NCBI GenBank assembly: GCA_002049455.2
Contig: KV918935.1
Coordinates: forward strand, 1-64,000
Direction: 5' to 3'
Source of the DNA: Porphyra umbilicalis
Taxonomy: Eukaryota; Rhodophyta; Bangiophyceae; Bangiales; Bangiaceae
DNA length: 64,000 nt
Position 1 is the stretch's first letter. Each line of letters begins with the position of its first letter. The translations under genes were made by a program, and so were the position numbers. This document shows, in pieces, positions 54,078 to 64,000 of the stretch. Under the pieces are notes generated by a model. The model ran no database searches and was not told the origin of the DNA. It saw nothing but the letters and a program-made list of their open reading frames with translations.

Positions 54078-57000
54078 ATGGCCGCACCGGCGGTGCCCCT
54101 CTTCCCCATGGCGTCGCTGGACCTGACTGCTCCGGCGGCCGCGCCGCCGGCGGCTGCGTCCTCCCCGTCGGTGGGGGGGTCGGGCAAGCTCCCTGTCCGC
54201 CGCGTCCTCTTCGATGGTCCCGCCGTCGGTCCCGAGACGCTCTATTCGCAGACCGCTCGCCATGTGCGAGCGGATCACGATGGTGGCGTGGCGCAGGCGG
54301 CGGCGTCCGAGGCTCGCCGCGCGTCGGCGCTGCGGGCGGCCATTGACGACCTCGAGGCCCTCTACCAGGCGGTGACGACGGCTGACGAGCGCACTCGTCG
54401 TCGCCTGACCCGTGCCGCCCTGGTGTGCCGTCGCCCGGTGCCCGCGTGGGCGCTGCCAGGCGGTAAATACTGGCCCGTCGAGGCTGGTGCGGACGATGAG
54501 CGCCGTATGGACCAGCTCATGGCTTTGGGTTGGTCGCCCGCCCCGGCGGCACCGGCGTCTCTGGAAGCACCGGCGTCTCCGGTCGCCGTCGGCGCCGATC
54601 CCTCCGGCGCACCCGCCTCGGCTTGTGTCTCCGGGGCGCCGGCCGCCCCGGTTCTGCCCGAGGCGCCCGCGGTGCCTGCTGGCCCGGATCTCGCTCCTGT
54701 CGTGGCTTCTGTCCCGGTGTCTCCCCCGGGATTTCTCGCTGTTCCGCAGGCGGCCGGCGCCTTGGGTTCCGGCGGTGGCGCCGGAAGTGCGGCTGGTGCT
54801 GGCGGTTCTGGCGGACGGCACGGCGCGGGGGGCGTCCCCGTCGGTGCGGCTGACGCTGGTGCCTCGGATGGGGGTGGCCGCGGCGGTGCCGGCGCCGGCG
54901 GCCGGGACAGCGGCGGCGATGCCGGTCGGGGCGGTGGTGGCCGCGACGGCAGTGACGGTAGGGGCGGCGGGGGCCGCGGCGGCGGTGGTGACGATGGCGG
55001 CGGCGGTGGCGGTGGCGGTGGCTGGTACGACGGTGGTGGTGGCCGTGGCGGCAGTGGGGGCGGTGGCGGCGGTGGCGGTGGTGGCGATCCGCCTTTTGGC
55101 GGCCCGGGCGGCGGCGGCGGTCCGCCTGGCCCTGCTGCTCCTGTGCCCGTCGGGGCCCTTTTTGTGCCCGCCTCCGCGCCGCCTCCGTCCTGGGCTGGCC
55201 CGGGTGGATTCACCACCTACTGCCGCCGCGCGCGCGTCTGGCTGCACACATGCAACCTCCTCCCCTCCCAGCAGGGCGGCGTCTTGCTGCTGGCCCTGAG
55301 CGGTCTGGCGGCAGAGTGCGCCACACAGCTGGATGAAGACCTCGTTTGCGCTGAGGCGGGTGCGGCTGCGCTCCTCGCCCACCTTGCTGTCACCTTTGAC
55401 GCCCCGCCGGCAGTCAAGATTGAGCAGGCGTCGGCGGAGCTTCAGGCCTGCCGCCGCGGTAGCGGCTCGGTGGCGGCCTACGTCGTCCGCTTCCAGTCGG
55501 CGGTCGCGCGCTGCGGCCGAGCGGGCGTACCCCTGCCGGACGCCTATCTCGGGGGCCTGCTCCTGTGCCACTCCGGGCTGAGCCACGAGCAGCAGGTCGT
55601 CGTCCAGGTCACGGCGGCGCACACCGCTGCGGTACCCACCGTTCCCTCGGTGGCGGAACTCGCGGCTGCCCTCGACCGCCTGCACGGCCACTCGAGCGCG
55701 GCCGAGTCTCCTGCCATGGCAACAATTCACCTCACCGCAGACGAGCATCAGGCCCTTTTGGCCGCGGCCCAGACCCACGGATCGGCGGCGGGCCGGACGG
55801 GCCCTATTGTGTGCTGGCATTGCCAGAAAGAGGGCCACGTCCGCTTCCACTGTCCCGCCCGCAAGGCGGGCACCGGCGCCGCCGGGAGCCCGGCCTCCTC
55901 AGAGACTCCCGGCTCCGAATCGGTGGCGCCCGGCTCGGCTCTTATGGCCTCTGCCGTGGGGTTGCACCCGGCGGACTCCCCGGATGGTCCTCGGGTGCTG
56001 GTGTGCACCACGGTGGCGGGTGCGCGGGTTCTGGCGGCGGACGCGCTCCCTGCCGGTGTTGCCATCGTCGACCCCGGCGCCACGGCGACCGTGGTCGGTG
56101 CCGACTGGCTCCGCGCGTACTTGGGGGCTCTGCCCTCGCGCATGCGTCGCACGGCGGTGCGTCGCCCCGCTTCCGTGCTGTTCCGCTTCGGGGACGATCG
56201 GACGACCCTGGCGAAGAACCACTGGGACATCCCGGTGGTCCTGGGGGGGGTGGTCCGTCGCCTCGGTACCCACGTCATCCCGGGCCCGCTTCCTCTGCTC
56301 CTCAGCCGGCCGTCGCTGCGGGCGGCCGAAACGGTGCTGGACTTGACCGCTGATTCGCTCTGGCTGAAGGATCGCCACGTGTCAATTCCGCTTGTGGTGA
56401 ATTCCACGGGCCACTTGACGATCAACCTTCTGCCCTCTGCGGCACACGCGGCTCTCGCGGTGTCCTCGCGCCGCGTTTCCCGCCACCGGTCCCCGCCCCG
56501 CACTCGCTCGTCCCGCTCGGCGCGGGCGGCTGCAGCGGAGGCAACCCGGGAGGTGGCGGCGGCCCGTCGCATGGCCGCCGCGGCGGCAGCGGCCCAGGCC
56601 GTCGCGGCCGCGGCGGCGGCGGACAACTCGTCGGCAGCGGAGACCGCAGCGCCCACAGCGGCGGCGGAGGGGACGACCGCGGCAGCGCGGGAGGCCGCGG
56701 TGACGGCCGCCGCCGCGGCGACGGCTGCTGCTCCTGCGCCGGCGGCCGAGCTGCCCGGGGCGGCGGCCCCGCAGCCATCCCCGCCGCCTGCCCCCACTCG
56801 GCCACGCGCGCGGCGGCGCGCGGCGGCGGCTCGAACGGCTGTGCGCCTGGATGCTCCCAGTCTTTCCGGTGCCACTCAGGCCGCGTCAGGGGTCCCCCAG
56901 CCGACGGCCCCGTCGCTGGCCGGCCTTGCAGCTTCCAACCTCCCCGTCACTCTGACCCACCTCCACCGCGTATACGCGCATCCGGGTGCGGACCGCCTCA

Positions 57001-59942
57001 TTCACCTCCTTCGTGCAGGCGGTTTGACGACCCCCGCTAGCGCGGCGGTGGCGAGGCAGGTGACGGTGGCCTGTTCCACCTGCCGGTCCCTGCGGCCCCG
57101 TCCCGCCCGCGCGGGTGTCACGCTGCCCCGGCCAACCGCGTTCAACGATACGGTGGCGCTCGACTTAGCCGAGCTGCCGGGGCGGGGTCGCTTCCTGCAC
57201 CTGGTGGATCTGGGAACGCGGCTCTCCCAGTGTGTGATGGTCGCAGACAAGGAGGCGCCCACCATCGCGCGCGCCGTGCTGGAGCGCTGGGTTTGCATCT
57301 ACGGGGCGCCTCGCTGCGTGCTCTCAGATCCGGGCGCCGAGTTCCACAACGAGCTGTTCCGCACCCTGGCCGAGAGGTTCAACATGCGTGTCGAGACCAC
57401 GGCCGCTCAGTCGGCGTGGAGCAACGGCGTCTGTGAACGCCACAATGGCATCATCAAGCACATGGTGCTCTCGCTGGCGGCCGACTACCCGGCGGCCACC
57501 TTTCAGGAGCTGCTCTCTCACGCGTGTTTCGCTAAGAACAGCCTCGCGGTGCACGGCTGCGCCACTCCATTCCAGCTGGTGACCGGCACCATGCCCCGCC
57601 TGCCGTCGGTGCTCTCTGACTCCCTCCCTGCCATGCAAGAGGGACATCTGCCTACGGAGGCGGATCTGGCCAGGACGCTGGCGCTTTTGGCGGACTCCCG
57701 GGCGGCCTTTTCGCGCGCCGAAGCCAGCCAGTCCGTGCGCCGGGCCCTGAATCGCCGCGTCTCTGGCGACCTGGGCCGCGTGTACTCCCCCGGCGACATT
57801 GTGCGATACTGGTCCCAGTCGCAGGCGTCCGCACGCCTCGGCATGCATGGCCCGGCCACGGTGGTGTCACAGGCAGGCCGCGTGGTCCAGCTGCGCCACG
57901 GGGCGCAGACCGTCACCCGCAACGCCTCGGACGTCCAACCGTTTGCTGCCCCAGACCCCCTGCCCGTCCCCGCCGCGGCCACCGGCATGGTTGGGGCTGC
58001 GCTGGACGCTTTGCGACGCGCCACGAGGTCACCGGCGGGCGAGGCGGCGCGGGTGGTGTTGGGTGTCGGCGCCGGGGGCAGTGACACGGGGGTGCCGTCC
58101 GCCTCGCTGTCCGGGGGGGAGGCTCTCGTCGCGTGGGTGGACGGGGGCGCCGCGCGCGCGCCGGCGGACCTGCTCCCTGGCGCCGCTTCGGCCGCCCGTG
58201 ACGAGGGCTGGGACGCCGCGGTCGCGTACTCCATCCTTGTCACGCGGCGGGAGCAGCGCCGTCGCTCGGAAGTGCCTGTAGCGGAGGCCGGGCCGGAGTT
58301 TGACGCGGCAAAGGCGGCCGAGCTGCTCTCCTGGCTGGAGCAGGGGGCCTACGTGGAGGTCCCGTCAGTCGGCCAGCGGGTTCTGTCCACCCGCTGGGTC
58401 CTGACCCTGAAGGCCGCCTCCTTGCCCGGGCTGCTGCCCCGGCTTAAGGCTCGTCTGTGCGTCCGGGGCTTCCAGGATCCGGACAAGCACCTGGTTGACA
58501 GCGCCTCCCCAACGGTGGCTCGGTCCACGGTGCGCCTGGTTCTCGCACTCTTCGCCACAATGGACTGGGTGCCCCACTCGGTGGACGTTTCCACCGCCTT
58601 CCTGCAGGGGCTCCCGCTCGACCGCCCCCGCCCTGTGTACGTGCGTCCCCCCCCCGAGGCGCTGGCGCCGGACGGTGTTGTCTGGCGGCTGGCGAAGTGC
58701 GCGTACGGCCTGACGGATGCCCCCCGCATGTGGTACGAGCGGGTGCGGGCTTTGATGCGCGCCCTCGGGGCGTCACGGTCGGCGGCCGACCTTGGGCTCT
58801 TTATCCTCGTTGCGGACGGCGCGGTCATCCTGGCGGTGGCCGTGCACGTCGACGACTTCTTGTACGGGGGCACCGTCGCCGGCGTGGCCCTCTTCGAGCG
58901 CGAGCTGCGCGCGGCCTTTTCGGTCGGCCCTGTGTCCACGGGCTCCTTTGTGTTCACCGGACTCTCTATCACCCACTCTGCGCGCACCGGGCGGCGGGCG
59001 GCGCGCCTGTGGGTCGACCAGACGGCATACTTGGACTCCATCGACGACATCCCCGTCTCGGCCACCCGCCGAGCGGCGCCGAGCGCCGCGGTCACGGCGG
59101 CCGAGCTGACGGCCTATCGCCGGGCTACGGGGGCGCTGCTCTGGGCGGCGGGACAGACCCTGCCGCACCTGGCGTGCGGCTCCGCCGTGCTCGCGCGACA
59201 CTTTCGCCACGCGCTTGTGTCTGACCTCGTCCGGGCCAACCTGACCATTGCTGCCGCCCGCCGCGCGCGCGGCCTCGGTCTCCGCTTCCGGCCGGTCCGG
59301 GGGGCGCGCTGTTTGTACCTGTACACCGACTCCTCCGCGGTCTCCCTTCGGTCTTCGGCAGCCCAGACGGGGTGGGCTGTCTTCCTCGGCTCCACCGGCG
59401 GGGCGACGGCGCCGGCCGCGCCCTCGGGCCTCCCGACAGGTGTGGTCGGGGACTTGGTGTCGTGGGGGAGCCACCGGCAGCGCCGGGTGACCCATAGCTC
59501 CTTTGCGGCGGAGGCCTTCGGCCTGCTCCAGGGGCTCCACGCGGCGCTCGGCGTTTCGGATGTGGTCCGCCTGCTGTTCTCCGGCCCCGGGGGTGCTTCC
59601 GTTCCCGTCCACGCCTTTATTGACTCGCGATCGCTCTACGACGCCCTCACCTCCTCCGCCCGCACGGGGTCCAAGGAGGTCCGCGCGGCCGTCTCGGACT
59701 TGCAAGACCACTACCGACTCGGCTCCCTCTCGTCGGTCTCCTGGTTGCCCGGATCCCATCAGCTCGCCGATAGCCTCACCAAGCCTACCGGTGGCCGGTC
59801 CCTCCGCGCTGCGGTCGCCTCGGGGTGGCTGCCGCTGCCCCCGGCTCTCGTCACCCAGTCGGCGGCGGCTGGCGGCGCCCCGGCGTGGGCGCGCTCGGCC
59901 ACGGTGGTGCCTGCCCCGGCCGCGGACGGGTGGCGCCATTAA
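54078..59942 (+). CDS. gag-pol: Copia Gag-Pol polyprotein, intact
   Basis: 1954 residues from ATG 54078 (MAAPAVPLFPMASLDLTAPA). Gag has a Gly-rich segment (about residues 235-355), a capsid-like helical region and a CCHC knuckle CWHCQKEGHVRFHC (about 579). Protease motif DPGA (about 665) replaces the usual D(T/S)GA. An Ala-rich linker (about 815-920) precedes integrase, with its H-H-C-C finger (HLHRVYAH, CSTC) and catalytic residues in ALDLAEL, SDPGAEF and GVCERHN (about 1028, 1085, 1119). Reverse transcriptase follows: VDVSTAFLQG, YGLTDAPRMWY and VHVDDFLYGG (about 1500-1595). RNase H: YTDSSAVSL, SFAAEAFGLL, FIDSRSLYDAL, ending SHQLADSLTKPT. No stop or shift is present, so the element may be able to move. 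The enzymes copy the RNA and integrate the cDNA into the nucleus. Confidence 0.95.
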   Translation: MAAPAVPLFPMASLDLTAPAAAPPAAASSPSVGGSGKLPVRRVLFDGPAVGPETLYSQTARHVRADHDGGVAQAAASEARRASALRAAIDDLEALYQAVTTADERTRRRLTRAALVCRRPVPAWALPGGKYWPVEAGADDERRMDQLMALGWSPAPAAPASLEAPASPVAVGADPSGAPASACVSGAPAAPVLPEAPAVPAGPDLAPVVASVPVSPPGFLAVPQAAGALGSGGGAGSAAGAGGSGGRHGAGGVPVGAADAGASDGGGRGGAGAGGRDSGGDAGRGGGGRDGSDGRGGGGRGGGGDDGGGGGGGGGWYDGGGGRGGSGGGGGGGGGGDPPFGGPGGGGGPPGPAAPVPVGALFVPASAPPPSWAGPGGFTTYCRRARVWLHTCNLLPSQQGGVLLLALSGLAAECATQLDEDLVCAEAGAAALLAHLAVTFDAPPAVKIEQASAELQACRRGSGSVAAYVVRFQSAVARCGRAGVPLPDAYLGGLLLCHSGLSHEQQVVVQVTAAHTAAVPTVPSVAELAAALDRLHGHSSAAESPAMATIHLTADEHQALLAAAQTHGSAAGRTGPIVCWHCQKEGHVRFHCPARKAGTGAAGSPASSETPGSESVAPGSALMASAVGLHPADSPDGPRVLVCTTVAGARVLAADALPAGVAIVDPGATATVVGADWLRAYLGALPSRMRRTAVRRPASVLFRFGDDRTTLAKNHWDIPVVLGGVVRRLGTHVIPGPLPLLLSRPSLRAAETVLDLTADSLWLKDRHVSIPLVVNSTGHLTINLLPSAAHAALAVSSRRVSRHRSPPRTRSSRSARAAAAEATREVAAARRMAAAAAAAQAVAAAAAADNSSAAETAAPTAAAEGTTAAAREAAVTAAAAATAAAPAPAAELPGAAAPQPSPPPAPTRPRARRRAAAARTAVRLDAPSLSGATQAASGVPQPTAPSLAGLAASNLPVTLTHLHRVYAHPGADRLIHLLRAGGLTTPASAAVARQVTVACSTCRSLRPRPARAGVTLPRPTAFNDTVALDLAELPGRGRFLHLVDLGTRLSQCVMVADKEAPTIARAVLERWVCIYGAPRCVLSDPGAEFHNELFRTLAERFNMRVETTAAQSAWSNGVCERHNGIIKHMVLSLAADYPAATFQELLSHACFAKNSLAVHGCATPFQLVTGTMPRLPSVLSDSLPAMQEGHLPTEADLARTLALLADSRAAFSRAEASQSVRRALNRRVSGDLGRVYSPGDIVRYWSQSQASARLGMHGPATVVSQAGRVVQLRHGAQTVTRNASDVQPFAAPDPLPVPAAATGMVGAALDALRRATRSPAGEAARVVLGVGAGGSDTGVPSASLSGGEALVAWVDGGAARAPADLLPGAASAARDEGWDAAVAYSILVTRREQRRRSEVPVAEAGPEFDAAKAAELLSWLEQGAYVEVPSVGQRVLSTRWVLTLKAASLPGLLPRLKARLCVRGFQDPDKHLVDSASPTVARSTVRLVLALFATMDWVPHSVDVSTAFLQGLPLDRPRPVYVRPPPEALAPDGVVWRLAKCAYGLTDAPRMWYERVRALMRALGASRSAADLGLFILVADGAVILAVAVHVDDFLYGGTVAGVALFERELRAAFSVGPVSTGSFVFTGLSITHSARTGRRAARLWVDQTAYLDSIDDIPVSATRRAAPSAAVTAAELTAYRRATGALLWAAGQTLPHLACGSAVLARHFRHALVSDLVRANLTIAAARRARGLGLRFRPVRGARCLYLYTDSSAVSLRSSAAQTGWAVFLGSTGGATAPAAPSGLPTGVVGDLVSWGSHRQRRVTHSSFAAEAFGLLQGLHAALGVSDVVRLLFSGPGGASVPVHAFIDSRSLYDALTSSARTGSKEVRAAVSDLQDHYRLGSLSSVSWLPGSHQLADSLTKPTGGRSLRAAVASGWLPLPPALVTQSAAAGGAPAWARSATVVPAPAADGWRH

Positions 59943-60039
59943 CGCTTCCCTGCCTCGCCCCTCCCCCGCCTTGGCCTGCCGCCGGTCGCCCGGACGAGAG
60001 TATGGGCTCTCGCTGCGGGGCGCGCCGTCGGTCAGGTCC

Positions 60040-60068
60040 CGGATGGGGGTATGGGGAGTACGGGGGAG
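60040..60068 (+). other. Polypurine tract region
   Basis: GATGGGGGTATGGGGAGTAC followed by GGGGGAGTG runs straight into the 3' LTR, as needed to prime plus-strand DNA synthesis. Confidence 0.6.
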
Positions 60069-60381
60069 TGTGAGCTGGGGCCTGTACTCCCGGGCTTTGA
60101 TCCGGCAGTTGATCCGGCCGTTGGATCCACGGAATTACGGGCGACACGTTGACCAATTGTCTGCCGAGGGGCAGGAGAGGGACGGGAGAGGGACGGGAGA
60201 GGGACGAGAGAGGTGCGCGGGGGGGGGCGGGCCAGTGCGCGCGGGGCGGCGCGGGTCTGCCCACGGCTGGGCGCTCGGTGCTGGTGGGCGGGCGTGACCC
60301 TCTACGAGTAGATAAGAGGCGGGACGGTCGTGTCGGGAAGGACGACGACGTGGGTAGGAAGACAGAGCCTTTTATCTCACA
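60069..60381 (+). repeat. 3' LTR
   Basis: Starts TGTGAGCTGGGG and ends TTTTATCTCACA; otherwise as the 5' LTR apart from one extra G in each of two G runs. Confidence 0.93.
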
Positions 60382-60386
60382 GCCGT
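60382..60386. repeat. Target-site duplication GCCGT (right)
   Basis: Matches 53513-53517. Confidence 0.85.
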
Positions 60387-62124
60387 CACCGTCGCCGTCC
60401 ATGTCATCCGCCACGGCAGGCGCCGCACCAACGGCGCCGACGCCGCCACCGCCGCCGCCACCGCCGCCGCCACCGCCGCCGGAGCCCGCAACGGCACGCG
60501 AGCGGCGACGGGCGCGAGCAGCGCCGCCGCCGCCATCTCGTGACCGGCGACCAGAAACGCGAGCGCCAGCGGCGGATACAAGCCCGCCGCCCTCCAATCT
60601 CTCCCGCTTCACGGCGAAGGCGGCGGCGGCCAACGAAGCCCGCACGCGCGTGGCGCCATACACCGCCGCGACGCCGGCGCCCGTGAAGTAACCCCCCGCC
60701 CCCGCAGCGGCCCCTGCCCCCACAGCGCGGGCTGCGGCCCTCCCTGGTCGCGGCGGTTGGGCCAGCGACGCGGTGGCGTCCGCCGCTGCGCCAACTGGCC
60801 CGACGCGTGCGGCGGGGGTGGCGAGGGCAGCGACCGCCGCCGCCGCCTGCGCCGCCGCCAGCGCCGCGGCGGCCGTCGTCCCCGGCGGCGGTGCATCGAC
60901 AGCCCGACGCGCGGTGGCGGTGCGTCGACCGCCCGACGCGCAGTGGCCGCGGCTGCCGCCGTCGCGGCAGACACGCCGAGCGCCGACACGGCGGCGACTT
61001 CGACCGAGGCCGCCGACGGGGTCCACGGGCCGCGCGGCCCACTCCGCCGTGAGCAGACCGCGAGCACCGCCGCCACCAGCCCCGCGGCCCCCAGCACGGC
61101 TCTGACGGCCGGCGCCGCCACCATCAGGACCGTGGCGGCGGCGGCGGCGACCACCAGCGACACGCCCGCCGCCGCCGCCGCCACTTCGACGACCGCCCAC
61201 GTGCGGATGACGTCGGGGGCGGCGGCCGCCGCCACCGCCGCCGCTGCCGCCTCCAGCCGCCCTGCGACACGCGGCGGGAGGGGTGGGGGCTGCGGCAGGG
61301 GTGGTGGGGCCTTGCCGCCGCCCACATCCTCCGCAGCGGCGGCGACGGCCACAGCGGCCGTGTCCGCGGCGCCCCCCGCGCCCTCGACACGTCCCCCTCC
61401 AACGACAGCGAGCGGAGGGTCACGGCAGTTAGGCAGCGGGCGGTAAGGCCATGGGCGGCGCCTTCCCCCTTTTCGCCCCCACCCTTCCCCCCCCCGCCAG
61501 CCCCACGGCGGCCGCCGCGGAGTTTGACTTTGGCGGCGATGCGCCGCGCTTGCGCGCGCGACACGGCGCCGCGGAGGCGCTCGGCGTCGGCCGCCGACGC
61601 CGCCGCCGCGACGGTGCCCGCCGACAGCCCCACCTCTGTGTATGCGGCGGGGGCGGCGAGGCGGTCGTCGACGGTGGTGGCGGCGGTGGCAGCCAGCCCC
61701 CGCCACACCGCCCAGCGGGGGGGGAGTGGCGCCCGCTGCTGGCGGCGGTGGGCGTCGACGGAGAATGCCACGGGGAGGAGGAGCCCCGGTGCGAGGGGGG
61801 CAGTGTGGTTCCCATCCAGCCCGACTGGGTTCGTGTCGGCCCGCACCGAGGCGGTGGGCAGGTCGGCGTGCGGCGGGGGATGGCCGCCGCTGTTGATGCA
61901 GGCAGAGGCGGTGGGTCATCCGCAGTCCCCGCTGCCGCCGCCGCTGCCGTCTCTGCGGCCGCCGCGGCGACCGCCTCGGCAGCCCACACGCCCAGCGCGC
62001 GGCTGTCTGATTGTAGCCGCGCGTCTATCATGCCGGCCGCCACCACCCCCCCCGACGCGGGGACACCCCCCCCCCCCAGCCGCGCAGCCGCCCAGTGACC
62101 CACCACCCCGCGGATCGTCGCCAT

Positions 62125-64000
62125 GACGGCCGCCGTGAGGAGGTGGCCCACCACCACGGCAATGGCGGCAGCGCCCGCTCATCGGCCGCGATTCGTCTTG
62201 CCGCCCCCGCCGCCACCCGTGGTGGCAGACGGGGGGGGGGGGCGCGACCCCACCACGTTTTTCAAACGTCCCGAATGCAAGAAAAGGGGGGTGGGGGTGT
62301 TGGGGGGGGGCGGGCGTCACCGCCAAGCCGCACCGCCACCGCCGGCGCCGGGGGCATGCTGTCGCCCTCGACGGCGGCCGCCGCTGCCGTCGACGGGCCC
62401 ACCGGTGCGAGTGACCGGGCCACCCCCACCACGCTTCGCGGCACCGCCATCCCCCCCCTGTCGTCCGCCATACGAGGGTCCAGGCGCCGCCAATTCGCCG
62501 CCAGCAATGGCGGCGACCACGCCGACGGCGGCGGCGACCACGCCGTCGGTGCCGGCGACCACGCCGTCGGTGCCGGCGACGGCGGCGGCGGCGACCGCTT
62601 GCCGCGACCCGACCTCCGCCTTAGCCGCCCGACCCGTGGCGGGGACGGGTGCCGCTGATGCCGGCCATGTCCTCGGGGGAGAGACGACGGAGGACAAAAG
62701 AGGGCGAAAAGGAGAAAGAAGAGGAGGCGGCAAGGAAGCGCGAAAGTAGGTGGCCGCAGACGCGGCGCGGCGGGTCGCAAGTCAGCAGCAGCTGGAAGGA
62801 AACAGAAGGGGACGGAGACAGACGAGCTCGGGCACGCTCCGTGCGGCACCCCACGGCGGATAAGGGATATCCGCTGCGCCGACACCTGCCTTAACGGCGT
62901 TTCCCGGGCATGCTTCCCGGGCTGCAGTGACCAGTTCCCGTTTTAGGCAAGAGTGCACACGGCGAAACCGAGGTCCTCAGTTCCTCTGTGACGGGAAACA
63001 TTTCCCGAGAAACAGCGTCGAGGCCGGATAACCTTGTACTTGACAGGAGTGCGACCAGGGCTTGCTGGTGGCGCTTTATTAGGCTGCGGTCCCGTAATAT
63101 AGTGCCACTATCTCCTCCTAATGCGGATGTTTCCCGCGACGAAGAACTGGTGACAGACGGGATAGAGATCCCGACTTCCCAGCGCTGTGGGCCAACGAGC
63201 CCGGGGCGTCAGTGCAAACCGCCCTCCCCGCGATGAAATCAAATCGCAGACACCACGGCCTCGGCCGGGGCGGCCGTGTCGCCGCGCCCGACCGCGGCAG
63301 CGGCGGTGGTCGCGGCCGCGGGGCCCCCCCCGCCACTGTCACGGGGCGGCAGACACCCCGCCACGCACCGCAACCGGGCGCGAGGGCGGAGTGCCGCGGG
63401 TGGGTGGGCGCCGCGCGCGTCGGCCGCGTCGCCGCCGTCGTGCCCCGCCGACGCTGCGTCGGCGCGCTGGCCACACGAACGCGGGCGTGCTGCCGAATGC
63501 CGCGGGGACCCCCACGTGGAGGCGCGCGCGCGGGGGGGGGGGGGGGTGAGCGGGTTTGCTTCCAATCGGGAGTCGCCCGTCGTCCCCTGGTGTCGCCTGG
63601 CATCAGGCATCGAAAGTGGCCGCCGCTGCTGCCAGCGACGGTGGCGGTGACGCCCGCCCGCCCGCCCACGATCGTCGGCCGTCGGCGGCAGGTGTAGTGG
63701 GGGCGACAGGTGCTGCAGCGGCGGCGCTGCCGCTGCCGCCGCGCTGCCGCTGCCGCCGCGCTGCCGCTGCCGCCGCCGCAGTCGTGGTGGTGGTGCCGCC
63801 ATCGCTGCCGCACGGCGGCGAGGCGACGGGCGGCGGTGGTGGCGGCGGCGGCCGCGGCACCCGGCGGGAGCGGTTACCACAGCGCCAGCAGCGGCAACTG
63901 GGCTGGCGGTGGTTGCAGTCGCGGCGGCGGCGGCGAAAGCGGCGGTGTCGGCTGCAGCGGCGGCGGGAGCGGCTGCCACCGACGCGTGCGCCCGCGACGC
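62125..64000. other. GC-rich right edge, no gene resolved
   Basis: Holds poly(G) runs (62230-62240, 63530-63546), GCTGCCGCTGCCGCC repeats (about 63720-63780) and an average-composition part at 62880-63200 with TTTCCCGGG and GGGAAA dyads. A minus-strand frame at 63979-63239, ending DTAAPAEAVVSAI, might be part of a gene entering from the right, but is too Ala/Arg-rich to accept. Confidence 0.3.

Larger units (their letters stand above)
53518..60381 (+). mobile_element. Complete, young Ty1/copia LTR retrotransposon
   Basis: 6.86 kb with TG...CA LTRs of 311 and 313 bases, a 5-bp target duplication GCCGT, a primer-binding site, an uninterrupted gag-pol and a G-rich polypurine stretch before the 3' LTR. 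The LTRs differ by one substitution (third base) and two one-base G-run indels, so the insertion is recent. Order protease, integrase, reverse transcriptase, RNase H places it in Ty1/copia. It lies antisense within paralog 2 of the alanine-rich gene. Confidence 0.95.
52905..62124 (-). pseudogene. Paralog 2 of the alanine-rich gene, split by a copia element
   Basis: The 5' part reads from a possible ATG at 62124 (MATIRGVVGHWAAARLGGGG) down to 60387 and the 3' part continues at 53517 down to a TAA at 52905 (PPAGLQ). If the retrotransposon and one target copy are disregarded, the frame runs on without a break from LPWRMTWTATVTA into TAATTSAVPAAESATTA, parallel to PPWRRPWAATATGT in paralog 1. Within the 5' part, frames change at GC tracts as in paralog 1. 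Segments such as LTAVTLRSLSLEGDV and AGVSLVVAAAAATVLMVAA suggest a membrane protein, function unknown. The insertion must abolish the full-length product. Confidence 0.5.

Noticed and set aside
53841-55850. Minus-strand frame of 669 codons across the copia gag region
   Set aside because: Antisense shadow of the intact gag-pol; codon bias in GC-rich coding DNA keeps the opposite strand open.
62880-63230. tRNA or other structured RNA in the average-composition island
   Set aside because: TTTCCCGGG and GGGAAA dyads are present but no cloverleaf or conserved tRNA boxes could be laid out.

Overview
This window looks like nuclear DNA from a GC-rich eukaryote. Genes have spliceosomal introns of about 165-300 bases with GTRNGT donors and YAG acceptors. 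There are long GCC/GGC and poly(G)/poly(C) tracts, MITE-like foldback repeats and several classes of eukaryotic transposon. There is no operon layout and I found no rRNA, tRNA or CRISPR array. A GC-rich alga, for example a bangiophyte red alga, would fit, but the sequence does not prove it.

Layout. (1) 1-3.9 kb: a very GC-rich minus-strand gene for an alanine-rich, probably alpha-helical-repeat protein, cut by the left edge; its reading frame changes at homopolymer tracts. (2) 3.9-9.0 kb: lower-GC intergenic DNA with MITE-like repeats, a 96-bp minisatellite and one unrecognised minus-strand gene. (3) 9.4-20.1 kb: 325-bp tandem repeats, then plus-strand ORFs with a weak Ulp1-like region, a block of 108-bp coding repeats and a KDM5/JARID1-like JmjC plus C5HC2 gene. 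These converge on a minus-strand Tnp2 (CACTA-type) transposase. The JmjC gene carries two apparent single-base frame breaks and the transposase one. (4) 21.4-34.4 kb: a three-exon minus-strand coiled-coil gene, a plus-strand gene of unknown function, and a four-exon Plavaka-like (CACTA superfamily) transposase with an N-terminal C2H2 finger and one in-frame TAG. (5) 34.4-47 kb: mostly non-coding, with a 59-nt perfect palindrome, an inverted-repeat element, about 1 kb of G-run repeats, a 141-bp duplication, a small secreted cysteine-containing protein gene, two 630-bp elements with perfect 27-bp terminal inverted repeats, and a CCG-rich minisatellite. (6) 47-64 kb: very GC-rich DNA holding two paralogous alanine-rich minus-strand genes. 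One is intact in layout; the other is split by a complete, very young Ty1/copia retrotransposon with near-identical LTRs, a 5-bp target duplication and an intact gag-pol.

The two most unusual points are a chromatin-modifier (KDM5-like) gene packed tail-to-tail with a CACTA-type transposase, and a fresh copia insertion inside one member of a tandem gene pair. Frames in the GC-rich parts are unreliable because many apparent shifts fall in homopolymers; exon structures there are my reconstructions from sequence, not from transcripts.
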